Origin: Puccinia triticina
Lineage: Eukaryota > Basidiomycota > Pucciniomycetes > Pucciniales > Pucciniaceae
DNA length: 64,000 nucleotides
Assembly (NCBI RefSeq): GCF_026914185.1
Contig: NC_070559.1
Span: 1,178,001-1,242,000, forward strand
Reading direction: 5' to 3'
Positions 22,170-36,225 of the stretch are shown in pieces. Within the stretch, counting starts at the first letter, position 1. Each line of letters starts with the position of its first letter. The position numbers and the translations under genes were made by a program. The notes under the pieces are model-generated. The model had not been told where the DNA came from and did not search any database. It was given only the letters and a program-made list of their open reading frames with translations.

Positions 22170-24002
22170 GGCCCCGTTTGGCAGGGCCCAGCGTCATATG
22201 TGGTAATAAAACTCAGCGTAATAATCCAAATAAGCTTTATTAAACCTTATTTGTATTATTACTGGGCTTATGCAATTATAGAGGGCCGTTTGGGACGGCC
22301 ACCACCAGGAAAAAAAAATAGTCACTTGATGGCAAGTGACATGATGCAGCTTTGGTCTCTGCTCCAGAGCTACTCCAGCGCTGCTCCAAGTCTGCTCCAC
22401 CAGCACTTGTAGAGCTTGCAGGACTTCACCAGAGCACTCAATGTGGCACAGTCAGCTGATCCTAATTTTTTCCCAGGAACAGCTGATGCTCATCATAAGC
22501 TGAGCAGTAGGCATTGACTGAGCCTGGGCCAAAGCTGAGCATTGGCTGAGCCTGGGCCACAGCTGAGCATTGGATATTACAAGCCTGATACAAATTCAAG
22601 TGTCAGCTGGACCAAGTATATTCCAAATCTGAGCATCAGCTTAGCCAACAATGGTCCAAGCTGAGCATCATCTTGGAAAAGGCTTGTGCAGAGCTTAGGA
22701 TCAGCTGGGACAATAATGTTCCAAAGATTAACACCAGCTGGGCCAAAACTTTTCAAAAGCTGAGCATCAGCTGAGCCAATGCTGGTACAAAGCTGAGCAT
22801 TGGCTGAGCCAAGGCTGTTCTAAAGCTGAGTATCAGATGTTTTGAGACTATTCAAAAGATTAATATCACCTGAGCCAAGGCTGGTCCACAGCTGAGCATC
22901 AGCTGAGCCAAGGCTTGTCCACAGCTGAGCATCAGCTGAGACAAGGCTGGTCCACAGCTGAGCATTGTCTTAGCCAAGGTTGGTCCACAGCTGAGCATCA
23001 GCTGAGCCAAGGCTGGTCCACAGATGAGCATAAGCTGTTACAGGAGTGGTCAGACTCAGAATCTGAGCATTGGCTGGGCCAAGATTTATCCAAAGCTGAA
23101 AATCAGCTGAGCCAATACTGGTCAAGCTGAGCATTTGCTGGGCCAATGATAGTCCTATTATGAGTCTAAGATGAGCCATGAGTGGAATAAAGCTGAAACG
23201 CAGCTGGGCCAGGACTGGTTCTGATCTGGGCAACAAAGCTAAGCGTGAGCTGGGCAACAAAGCTGAGCATAAGCTTGGAGCTAAAGCTGAGTATCAGCTG
23301 ACCAGAAATGGGGATCAGTGGTGCCCAGTGAAAACTGAGGATCTTCTGTGGAAATTCTGAAAGTGGTTAGATGGTGGGTAGATGATGGGTAGATGGTGGG
23401 TAGCCCGCTGGAGCTGGCATGATGTCACTTGTCATCAAGTGACTATTTTTTTTCCTGGTGCACCGTCATATAGCGACAGCAGTCCTGTCTGTTTGGTGCG
23501 CCACTCAAAAACAAGTACGGCCTGCGCTTCTCTCCTCCTCAAATCCGATGCCACAATGCCCCCACCAGGCTCCGCAACCGTCGACAACAACCGCCTCTGG
23601 CCTCGCTTCCAAGACAAACACCAGCAGAAAGTCATCAAGCTGATCATCTTGATGGTGATTGTAGCCTCGCTTTGTTTGGGGCAGGAAGCGGAGGTGGGAT
23701 TGAAGCCTCGGTCAATTGGGGGGGAGGGTTCAAGGATGGAGGTCTCTTGCATCGGGGTGCCATTGAGTCGCACGGATTCAAGGCCAAAGGGAGCAATTAT
23801 GACCACAAATTTTGGGGTCAGGGTGAAATATCCCAAATGGCGGGGGGAATAATGGAGCGTGAACTCCTGTTGTCAACTTTATGACGCTTGGTGGGCTGCC
23901 AAACAGGGACAGGGGATAGCGTAATATCCCCTGTCCCCCCAAAAATAATCTGCAAAGTTTTTTATTACGCTCCCACATTTTGGTGGACAGCCAAACGGAG
24001 CC
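22170..24002. mobile_element. Harbinger/Tourist-like MITE, copy A (carries an insertion)
   Basis: Ends GGCCCCGTTTGGC and GCCAAACGGAGCC form a 13-bp inverted repeat with one mismatch, with TAA at both borders (22167-22169, 24003-24005). Without the 1,158-bp insert and its CAC repeat it is 672 bp, matching copy B (671 bp). The GGCC-GTTTGG terminus and TAA duplication are classic for PIF/Harbinger. Frames inside (23382-23852, for instance) are duplicated in copy B and resemble no protein. Confidence 0.85.
22303..23460. mobile_element. CACTA-like element packed with GCTGAGC motifs
   Basis: A 1,158-bp insert in MITE copy A. It begins CACCAGGAAAAAAAATAGTC and ends with the reverse complement; the inverted repeat continues about 40 bp with few changes. 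The 3-bp direct repeat CAC (22300-22302, 23461-23463) and CAC-starting termini suggest CACTA/EnSpm. Copy B shows the empty site. The interior is mostly GCTGAGCAT and CAGCTGAGCC-like motifs at about 30-40 bp spacing in 22440-23300. CACTA transposases are known to bind short subterminal repeats; here such motifs fill nearly the whole element. Confidence 0.75.
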
Positions 24003-24005
24003 TAA

Positions 24006-24676
24006 GGCCCCGTTTGGCAGGGCCCAGCGTCATATGTGGTAATAAAGCGCAGCGTAATAATCCAAATAAGCTTCATTAAACCTTATTTGTATTATTACTG
24101 GGCTTACGCAATTATAGAGGGCCGTTTGGGACGGCCATCGTCATATAGCGACAGCAGTCCTATCTGTTTGGTGCGCCACTCAAAATCAAGTCCGGCCTGC
24201 GCTTCTCTCCTCCTCAAATCCGATGCCACAAAGCCCCCACCAGGCTCCGCAACCCTTGACAACATCCGCCTCTTGCCTTGCTTCCAAGACAAACGCCAGC
24301 AGAAAGTCATCAAGCTGGTCATCTTGATGGTGATTGTAGCCTCGCTTTGTTTGGGTCAGGAAGCGGAGGCGGGATTGAAGCCTCAGTCGATTGGAGGGGA
24401 GGGTTCGAAGATGGAGGTCTCTTGCGTTGGGGTGCCATTGAGTCGCACAGATTTGAGGCCAAAGGGAGCGATTATGACCGCAAACTTGGGGTCAGGGTGA
24501 AATATCCCAAATGGCGGGGGGAATAATGGAGTGTGAACTCCTGTCGTCAACTGTATGACGCTTGGTGGGCTGCCAAACAGGGACAGGGGATAGCATAATA
24601 TCCCCTGTCCCCCCAAAAATAATCTGCAAGGTTTTTTATTACGCTCCCACATTTTTGTGGACAGCCAAACGGAGCC
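24006..24676. mobile_element. Harbinger/Tourist-like MITE, copy B
   Basis: A 671-bp element with the same 13-bp termini as copy A. It is joined to A through a single shared TAA (24003-24005) and followed by TAA at 24677-24679. It is highly similar to the uninterrupted parts of copy A. Non-coding. Confidence 0.88.
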
Positions 24677-24679
24677 TAA

Positions 24680-27075
<2,396 letters not shown>

Positions 27076-29909
27076 CTATTTTTTTGCCGCTCGGCGTTTG
27101 GCTGGTTTCTGGGGAGGTTTGGGTGCGGGATGTTGAGATGGGTTCGGGGAAGGTAAGGGTGACTGAGGTGTCTGTTGCTCGGGAGCCCTCGGATAGAAGA
27201 CTGGGGTCAATTTTTTGATCCATGCTTCGGTATTTGGATCGCGATTATCGTGAAGATTCAGCAAGTCGTCTGGTATCGCGGTAATCAACCGCTCTAGCCC
27301 AGCGCGCATTTCAGACGTAAGGCAAGCGATTTCGCCCAGACCAAGAAACTGGTAAGCAACTCTTCGGCCGTCAGCAGGTTTTTCCGGCTTGTTTTCCGGC
27401 TGCTTCCAGGTTACCTTACCAGAGGTGGCTCTCAAGCTGAATAACAGAATAAGATAGGGATTGTTGATGCCTTCAATTCCCGCAAAGCTTTTGGACCAGT
27501 GGTGACTCTTATCCATGCGAACTGGACCTTGCCTATTTTGTGTTTGAACACCACAAAATGTGATGTTGCTTAATTTTAGGTTTGAAGATTGAGATGCGGA
27601 TGGAGGTGCGAGATAGATGGTGAAGAGCTCGTCAAGACCAGGTTGCTGACTTCTGCATTCCACCGCAACACCTCGGTATAAAAGCTCCAAGAAGTCAGTG
27701 GCGCTGGGTGTGTATGAAATCCGGGTAAAGTGATTGAAAAAGATCCGCCCGTTTTTCAAGAGTGTGTTTCTGTCATCTGGATTGATACAGTCAAATTCCA
27801 TGTCGCTTGGGTTTCTGCCGCTCAATGCCTGAAGGAAATCTATCAATCGCACTGAGTATCCATTTGGGATCGAGTCGGTGTTCTTGTGAGGAATTGGCTT
27901 TGTTTTCTGCATAGCGCGTATCAAGATCAATCTCGTCGCCATTTCTCCGGCGTCTCCGAGGGCAACGAGTCCTTTGCTCACCGCGGAAGCAAGAGTATTG
28001 ATGCACTCGATCCAACGCTCATCGTCGGATGCAAGAACTCTGTTAGCCGCTGATGCATAGACGAACTGCGGGGGATAATCGCTGACAATCATTTCTCTCT
28101 TTGGGTCGATAAACATACAATGCGCCGCATGACTAGCAACAAGCTCCGAGTTGATCGGCGCATGTAGAGATACCCGAGTTTGTATGATCGAGCCCAGAAT
28201 GGCGAAACATTGCGGGCTAGACAATGCTTCAGGAGAAGCCGATCGAGTCTTGAACAGTAATTTTGCCTCAGCAATCATCGCCGTGGTTTGGACGGCTTCT
28301 TTCGGCGTTTTTATCATTGCACCCTTGAAATACAGCCCATAAAATGGGCAGCCATAGCTAAAGAGCCGTTCGGGCGATAGCAAATCCTTCCACGAGCTGG
28401 GCTTCTCTTTTGGGACAAACGCATCAAGTGCTGAGATTTTGTAGATTGGCGCAAATAAATCAACACCAGCACCGTGGAACCTTGTGCTGGGGTCTCGGTC
28501 TAGGGCAGGATTAAAGTTGGCGACGCGGGAGGTCGTATCTGTGAAAACACTAAAGAACCCCATTGCGGAAGGTATTCCCGATAAAGCTCGACGAAACACG
28601 CCAAAGTATGGAATCTGGAGTTGTTCGTCTGTATGATCTATCAGGTTGCTGGCTTCGTCTATTGCCAAGAGGACTTTGAGATTTCCATGTTTTGTAGATT
28701 CCATAATTTCATCCACTTCTGATACCGCAGCAGCGAGTTTGTCCCTCGTGCCTAGGTCACCTGTTTGTATGTCCTCCCAAGTTAGGTTCGACTGTGAGCT
28801 GGTTTTCATTTTCAAGTTATTCAATTCGTATTCGACCTTGGCATTGAATTTATCCTTCGGAATATTGTTCATTTGAAAACTGTAGTCGAACCACTCAGAT
28901 AATTGCTCTTCCAAGCTTTTAGTACGTATATCGGGTCGTTTGAAAAAATCATACACCGCCTTGAGAATTGCGATGATTAGGTAGGAATAGTGCTGAATCA
29001 TGTTCGGTATTGGTTTCACTGGGGTAAAGTGTGTAGCAAGGTTGGAACGAGGGGGCTGGCCAGTGGATTTCTGTTTCCGGAGACAGATATACACCACGCA
29101 CACGTGTTTAGCCAGCTCCTTGAGCAAGCGGGTTTTACCGGTCATTGTCGGGCCGATGATTGAAGTGTAGGGTGCTTTGTATGCATCTTTTTTCCATCGA
29201 CCTGCATAAAGTTGTAGAGTTTCTAGGGTTGGGATAACAATAAGATCGTGTCCCTGATATTCTGCGTCGAACCCTTGCTGGACGATTTCGGTCGACCAGT
29301 TGATCTGTGGTGTCGCAACTATCTGTTCGGCGGCGCTGGGAAACCCCAGTGCAACAAGCATCTCTTGATCAGTCAATACAGAAGCGTCGCGCTCGGGGAA
29401 TCGGACAAAGTAGGCACGCCGGATCAGTGTCTCCGTCCTATCGACATGGTCTTTTTCGTTTATTCCAAGCTCCTTTTGGAGCAATTTCCAGGATCCCGTT
29501 TCCCCTGCGGTAAAATCGCTCCAGCGCAAGGCAACAATTGCGCGGCGTGCCGTGGCCAGGTTCACAAAGTCAAACACACTGGCTAGTTGGTCGGTGTGCT
29601 CGTGCACCTTTTCCACTTCAGATTTTTTTAGGAGTATGAACTAAGATCAGTTTCTATTCTGTAGCTCGTAATCAACCAAAAAGAATCACTTACGTCCAGC
29701 AGTGTCAAGAAGGTTTTTCCAAAGATCGTCTGGTTTCACGTGTTCGGAGTGGATTTCCACAAAGAGCTCGCGTTCATCGTCAGTTTTTGATGATTCGGGT
29801 TTGGCTGGAGTAGCTTTCGATTTCTCCCTTAACTGCTGAGGTCGGACATGGAGATTTCAACATGTACATACGTATGTAGGAAGCAGAGGTGAAAACTTAC
29901 TAGGGCCAT
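27076..29909 (-). CDS. Crinkler-type P-loop NTPase with degenerate nuclease-like C-terminus
   Basis: Three exons on minus: 29901-29909, 29694-29835 and 27076-29615, giving 896 residues. The ATG at 29909 sits in CCCCATGG. Walker A is GPTMTGKT (about residues 205-212), followed by ICLRKQ and GQPP, as in Crinkler-type NTPases. Walker B is LLAIDE (about 366-371). Around 696-745 a block with GLDELF and a strand ending GVQTQN resembles the restriction-endonuclease fold of these proteins, but the lysine of the usual Q-x-K motif appears as Gln. The tail is Pro-rich and ends in a basic PAKRRAAKK, a possible nuclear signal. No signal peptide is seen. It is the only intact gene in the repeat block. Such fungal proteins are variously linked to inter-organism conflict or element defence; a role here is unproven. 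Confidence 0.6.
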
Positions 29910-30512
29910 GGGGACGGGGAAAATCAATCGGAGGGCGAGAAAACTGGACTGAGCTGGATCTGATGCGAGCGAGGGAGTCACTTGTAGATGTTGGTTGTTG
30001 TTGAAGGTTGAGAGGTCAAGAGCTGTCAAGAGAAGTATTGGTGCTGCGAAGGATTGCACTGCGTTCGGCCGGTTTCAGTGCCATCGACGCCCCGGGGGAG
30101 GATCGGTTGGCGAGACTTTCCGCTGGGAGATCACAGCCGACCCGCCGAGGACGACCCAGCGACAGCGACTGAGAGCATCTCCGACGGACTCGCTACACTA
30201 CACCACTGTTCGCAGTCGACGCAAGCTTAACGTAAAAGATTGTGTCAGCCCGACCTCCCCAACCCCACCAAAAAAGTTTGGTGGCCGACCTGATGTCTCT
30301 ACGCGGGAGGCCGTCGGAGCCGCAGTCGGCATATCTACCGATGTTGGCCTTGCATTAAGGTCCGACATCGGCATATCATCTGCGTAGGCCTTGCGCAATG
30401 ACACTGCATCAGCACAATTTTGACGCAGGCCCGACGCAATAGGAAATTCATTGCGCCGGGCTTGCGCAACGCCAAATTCATTGCGCCGGGCTTGCGCAAG
30501 GCAGAATGCACT
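29910..30512. other. Upstream of the NTPase gene; short direct repeats
   Basis: Presumed promoter and 5' leader of the minus-strand NTPase gene. Part of it is GC-rich (30060-30310). At 30437-30503 the 20-mer CATTGCGCCGGGCTTGCGCA occurs twice, near further GCGCAA and GACGCA variants. This small array abuts copy 2 of the 1,433-bp repeat. Confidence 0.5.
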
Positions 30513-31945
30513 TCTGTTGGGTTGCTTGAACATAAAACTCTTGATGTGGTTGCTGATCAACATTCCTTGGGCATATGGCCATTAGGTGATTCATGGAGTT
30601 GATAAGCAGGGGGGTATCATCCTGGCACTGGCAGGTGTGATTTTGGGAACAAATACAGAAGATACTTTGGTCTGCCCAGGAGGAGACTGCGAGTGGACAA
30701 ACACTAGGAAGCTGGAGATGTATTGCAGTGTGCTGGCATGTACGGTACAACAGCCTCCACATTTCAGCCTTGTCCGTCTCAAGAACGGCCATGGGTTCCA
30801 TGCTTGGTACAATGGCTACACACTCATACAGGCTTCTTGCTCAGGGGGCACTCGTTATTGCATGGATATCTGCACCCAATCTTTTGATTGTTTTTGAAGC
30901 ATATTTGGAAGAAATTTAATCTTAATTTAATTTCATTTTCATTTTAAAATCTTTTTAGTTCATTTCAAAAAAAAAACAAAAACAAAAACTCACATTTGTG
31001 TTTACAATTGCGCCCTTCATATTTTGAGCTCAAAAGATCTAGATCACCACTTCAGAGTATAGGATGATTGGAGAAGTAATTGTGAGAGTTGGTAGCCAAC
31101 AAACTGTGAAAATTTAGAACTTTCAGGCACAAGAAATAAGAGGGCTAAGATGAGTATTGATAAAAACTCAAGGATTGGGGCAGTGGGGATGACTCTCTGC
31201 GGCTCAGCGGGGCGCGGAGAAAGAATGAGGAGAACCAATGACCTGCAAATTGCTTGTTGTATGCTAGGTTTAAATAGACTAACAACAAGTGGCCAAAATG
31301 TGGTTAGAAGAAAAAACAAAAATAGATGAACATGTAACAAGTTTCAAGTATACTATCTCAGAGACTATGCTTGATACGCGTATGACAAAATGTTATCTAC
31401 TACTCACCGTTCTAGACTACATGGTGTGATAAATTCTGTACTAACAAAGATTCTGGCAATGCTTGGGAATGATATGAAACAAGTGTTAGAGGTGAAAGTA
31501 AGCAGCAAAATTCCAAGACAAACCATAAAATGAAAGCTAAGATTGCAGGCTATAAGTCTGTTTACTCAGTATTTTTTATTTTATGAAACACTACATCTGT
31601 CAAAAAGAAATTGAAAAAAGATTAGCGTTTTTTTATAAGCAAATCTCAAGTCTGTAGGTTCAATGGTGTGACATTGGAGATGACAGCCTTAGCTAAGCTT
31701 GCAGGGCACCCATTCCAAAGCAGCTCATCCCCTTGGAATTCATCCCTCAAGAGAAACTCAGGAACAGAAGCACCACGTCTAAAACAAAATCTTTCACCAG
31801 AATTACATAGCCTGATCTCTTAGAAATCTCTTTACTGCCTGATAGAGTATAATCCATCTCCAAAATGTTGAGAAGTACTAGGGAACTTGTGGGAATGCTC
31901 TGCAAGTCCTTTGCACTGCATATTTCAAATACCCTGCCAGGGGTT
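30513..31945. repeat. 1,433-bp dispersed repeat, copy 2
   Basis: Near-identical to 13818-15250, same length and orientation, with scattered substitutions and compensating small indels. Ends are TCTGTTGGGTTGC and CCCTGCCAGGGGTT. The frame spanning 30586-30897 and the minus frame 31044-31340 are kept in both copies, but no domain is recognised. It directly abuts the AGCGGTT-rich element. Confidence 0.85.
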
Positions 31946-32392
31946 GTAATAATGTTGTAACCGCTGCGCTGCGCTAGAAAAAGCGGTCATTTAGCGCAGC
32001 GCAGCGCTTACACCGCTATGTTCAAAGGGCATTTAGCAGAAGCGGTTGAAAAACCGCTTCCGCTAGCGCTAAATTTAGCGGGGTACTGCTTCATCCTGAG
32101 GGGTGGCAGCGGAAGCGCAAATCCGCTCCGCTATCCGCTAATTTAGCGGATAGCGGAATTTCATTGTGTTTTGAATGTCTTTTAACATGATTCAAAACTA
32201 TTTTTGAAAACCGCTGCACTACCGCTGAAGCGCAGCGGTTTAGCGCTACGTGGGCGCTTTTTTGAGCGCGCTACAAATCACTGTTTTTTCCTGGGATAAA
32301 CAAAAAGCGGTTAGCGCAGCGGCACAAAAACCGCTGCGCTAACCGCTTTGCTACGCTAAACGCAGCGCAGCGGTTGCAACGTTGGTTGCAAC
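31944..32392. mobile_element. TIR element saturated with AGCGGTT/AACCGCT
   Basis: The left end GTTGTAATAATGTTGTAACC and the inverted right end (GTTGCAACCAACGTTGCAACC on the other strand, one base longer) merge into a shared CGCTGCGCTGCG, a TIR of about 31 bp. The 450-bp body is dense in AGCGGTT, TAGCGGA and GCGCAGCG in both orientations. No target duplication is clear, partly because its left edge coincides with the end of the 1,433-bp repeat. Non-coding. Confidence 0.65.
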
Positions 32393-33894
32393 ACTGAATT
32401 CAGTACTATCTTTGAACAATACTATACTCTGTAGGGTATTATACAATTTTTTAATGGTTAAATTGGCTGTATTCTAAATTTACCACCCTCCTAACTGTGG
32501 TGTGGTAAAGCACTGCCCACATTGGTCCAACTGGAGGGAGGTTGGGGTTCCCTACGGGATATTGCCCCCCCCCTCCATAAATAGAGGGACTTGTTCACAT
32601 GATTTTGTGAGAATTCCAGCTCAGGGGAACATTGTCTAACTCATGAATTGAGGAAGACATCTGGAACCAAATCAGCTGCAGAATCTGGTAAGCGAATGCA
32701 AACCACTTCCACAGTCCAAATCAGCGCCCCGGGGTTTGTGAAACTGAATTCATCTTCTTGATGTAAACAGACCCAAAGCACATGAGCAGCAAGGTTAGTC
32801 TCATGGAAAATCCTGGCCCACAACCACTCATTGACAGAACCTCAGTTACTGCCAAAGGTAAGCAGCTGCAGTGATCTTAAGAATGGCAGATCAGATAAAA
32901 GCTAACACTCTATCCCGTTATCCTAGACAAAACCATCAAAGAAAAACAGACCAAACACACCAATACCACTCAAATAGCAGGGGAATCTATCCGTAAGTGA
33001 TTTGTGTCAGCTAAAAGCAGCTGATGGGAAATTGTTCTATTCAAGACAATGTTGCATCACTACTTCACCATTTTGCCAAAGTCAAGTGAGAAGTCAGTTA
33101 GGTCCAAAGAACAATCTAGTAAGGCTCAAATGAACCATTAGGAGAAAGCAAAAGAGCAGAAGAAACTGACAAATGTTATTTCTTATGCCAGACCATTGTC
33201 AGACGTTTCAGCTTTATCTAAACCTAAAGAAGAGAGCGACCTTGTTCCTGCTCTTAGGTAAATTCAATCAATCAAGATCTTTATTTTGTCTAATCAATCA
33301 GATGTAATTAGTTAAATTGAAATAGTCTGATTCAAATAAATTTCTTAGTTCTTTGAAGTCATTCAGGTTTGAGTCAAAGGGATACCTGTACTTGAGCGTT
33401 CCCTGTGGTCAGACCAAAACAATCACCCAAAGTACTTTATGGTGTTTCTGACACACAGCTCAATCACCAGCCATCACAAAAACAATTTAGATGTGGCACT
33501 GTGCAGGTGTGTGCAGTGAATGCACATCCGGTCTTTCACCTGTCACTGTGTGCGCAAACAATACAAAGATGTCTCATTAATGGTAAACTTTTTGGTAGGA
33601 AAAACAAGCAAGATAAACATCCTTGTGTCATGAGGTGAGCCACATTACAAGTTGGGGTGCCTGACAATGGGGGAAAAATCTTCAATTGCATTGTTCATTT
33701 TGAGAATCCAAGTCAAGAAATGCTTCCAACAGCCTCTCAGTCATTGCAGTGAAACTGACTTCCCTTCTTTTGTTCTTTCATAATTTTCACAATTGGTGGA
33801 AAGAAAAAATTATTTCCAGGGAACAAGATTGGTAAACAGCTGATTGAGGTGTAGAAATTGCAAAATTCTTGCCAACAGTCTTTTTGACCTGATT
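32393..33894. other. Left flank of the satellite, no recognised gene
   Basis: AT-rich DNA with short frames (32641-32823 minus, 33405-33638 plus) that match no family I know. It may be old transposon sequence. The 41-bp satellite emerges gradually from about 33895. Confidence 0.4.
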
Positions 33895-34268
33895 GAGGGT
33901 GAGCTTTGTCTGGACCCAAAACCTGAAAGGCAGCTTTGTGTAAGTTTTGTGTGGACCCAAACCCTGCATGTTAGCTTTCTGCAAATTTTTTGTGGACAAC
34001 AAACCTGCAAGACAGCTTTTTGCAAGTTTTGTGTGGAGAAAAAACCTGCAAGACAGCTTTGTGCAGGTTATGTGTGGACCCAAAACCTTCAAGAAAGCTG
34101 TGTGCAAGTTTTGTGTGGACAAAAAACCTGCAAAACAGCTTTGTGCAAGTTTCGTGTGGACACAAAACCTGCAAGACAGATTTGTGCAAGTTTTGTGTGG
34201 AAACAAAACCTGCAAGACAGCTCTGTGCAAGTTTTTTGTGGACACAAAACCTGCCAGACAGCTCTGTG

Positions 34269-35159
34269 CAGGGAGATGAATCTAGCCTAAGCAATTCTGC
34301 TTTGGTAGAATCACCATGGTTATATGCACAAAAAAAAGGTCAAGTACGTATGCTGACCATCTCAGGTGCCCACCCTCCCACCCAGCCGCGGGCGGATCTC
34401 ATCCAGTATGACCAATACCAATCGCCGGCGCAGGTATTGGTCATACTGAAACGGAGCAGAATGGCCAGAACAAAATGTCTATTGAGGGGAGTAGTTTGAT
34501 CCCCTCTTGATGACCAGTTGGGGTCCGCCATTGAAGGCTTTGCGAGTTGTTCTTGAAGGCCGGATGGCAAGTCGCGAAGGGAGTGTGTACCTGATAACAA
34601 ATTGTTATCAGGTACACACTCCCTTCGCGACCTGTTGTTATTAAAAATCAAGTGCAGATTCACACTCCCCTCAATGACTGGAATAGACGGGCCATTGATG
34701 GGAGTGTGTACACCCTCTTGATGGCCGACTATTGAGGAGTGTGTTCTTCTCAATGACCCCAGCCTTTGAGAGGACATTTTGCACTCCTTTCAATGGCCAG
34801 ATGTACAAGAAAGTAGAATATACACACCCGGCATCAAGAGTTCAGCCTTGATGACCGGTACAGACCAGCTACTCGGCCATCAAGTGCGATTGCTGATATA
34901 TGCTGACACATGTAGATGAGCGCCGAGCGGTAAAACAAGCCACTGGGAGGGGGAAAACACGACTCCCCTCAATGGCCAATTTGTTCCGGTCATTGAGCCT
35001 CAATGACTGGTCCGTTCCAGCAGTTAAATCACCTGCTTCCCGGGGAGGCTACTCGGCATGTCAGTTGCTTTTTTTCTGTTGCACATTTTTTTTGCTGTTG
35101 TTGCAAATCCACAACAAAATTAAATGGGTGATCTTTGTTTAGGCTACATTCAGGTGCGC
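34269..35159. mobile_element. hAT-like element inserted in the satellite
   Basis: An 891-bp interruption with the 8-bp direct repeat GCTCTGTG (34261-34268 and 35160-35167), which is satellite sequence. Its ends are degenerate inverted repeats sharing a TGAAT-TAGCCTAA core. The body is rich in TCAATGGCC, CATTGAGG and GAGTGTGTAC motifs and contains a 61-bp palindrome. Target length suggests hAT. No coding capacity. Confidence 0.7.
34571..34631. repeat. 61-bp near-perfect palindrome
   Basis: Two 30-nt arms beginning GTCGCGAAGGGAGTGTGTAC are exact reverse complements around a single unpaired A. It would extrude as a nearly loop-free hairpin. It lies inside the 34269-35159 element, whose other motifs (GTGTACAC, CACTCCC) it repeats. 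Confidence 0.95.
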
Positions 35160-36225
35160 GCTCTGTGCAAGTTTTGAGTGGACATAAAAACTGCAAGACA
35201 GCTTGGTGCAAGTTTTGTGTGGACACAAAACCTGCCAGACAGCTTTGTCCAAGTTTTGTGTGGAAAAAAAACCTGCCAGACAGCTCTGTGCAAGTTTTGT
35301 GTGGGGACAAAACCTGCCAGACAGCTTTGTCCAAGTTTTGTGTGGACACAAAAACTGACAGACAGCTTTGCCCGTGTTTTGTGTGGACACAAAACCTGCT
35401 AGACAGCTCTTTGAAAGTTATTTGTGGACAGGAAACCTGCCAGACAGCTCTGTGCAAGTTTGGCGTGGACTCAAAACCCGCTAGACAGATCTGTGCAGGT
35501 TTTTTGTGGACATGGAACCTGCCAGACAGCTCTGTGCAAGTTCTGTGTGGACACAAAAACTGCCAGACAGATCTGTGCAATTTTTGTGCGGACACAAAAA
35601 CTGCAAGACAGCTTGGTGCAATTCTTGTGTGGGCACAAAACCTGCCAGACAGCTTTGTCCAAGTTTTGTGTGGACACAAAACCTGCCAGACAGCTTTGCC
35701 CATGTTTTTGTGTGGACTTTGACCTGCTAGACAGCTCTTTGAAAGTTGTTTGTGGACAGGAAACCTGCCAGATAACTCTGTGCAAGTTTTTGTGGACTCA
35801 AAACCTGCTAGACAGCTCTGCGCAAGTTTTGTGTGGACACAGAACCTGCCAGACAGCTCTGTGCAAGATTTGTGTGGACACGAACCCTGCCAGACAGCTC
35901 TTTGTAAGATTTGTGTGGACACGAACCCTGCCAGACAGCTCTGTGCAAGTTTTGTGTGGACACGAAACCTTCCAGACAGCTCTGTGAAAGTTTTGTGTGG
36001 ACAGGAAACCTGCCAGACAGCTCTGTGCAAGCTTTGTGTGGACAGAAACTCTGCCAGACAGCTGTGTGCAATTTTCTTGTGGAAACAAAAGCTGCCAGAC
36101 AGCTCTGTGCAAGTTTTGTGTGGACACAAAACCTGCCAAACAGCTCTGTGAAAGTTTTTTGTGGACACAAAACCTGCTAGAAAGCTCTGTGCAGGTTTTC
36201 CGTGGAAAGACAGCCTGCCAGAAAG

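Noticed and set aside
27076..30059. Signal peptide for the NTPase (hydrophobic QSFAAPILLLTALD stretch upstream)
   Set aside because: That extension starts with GTG; the first ATG of the exon is at 29909 in good context, so the hydrophobic stretch is 5' leader.
29829..30400. Relation of the GAGCATCTCC string near 30174 to that near 13349 as one MITE family
   Set aside because: The similarity does not extend beyond about ten bases.
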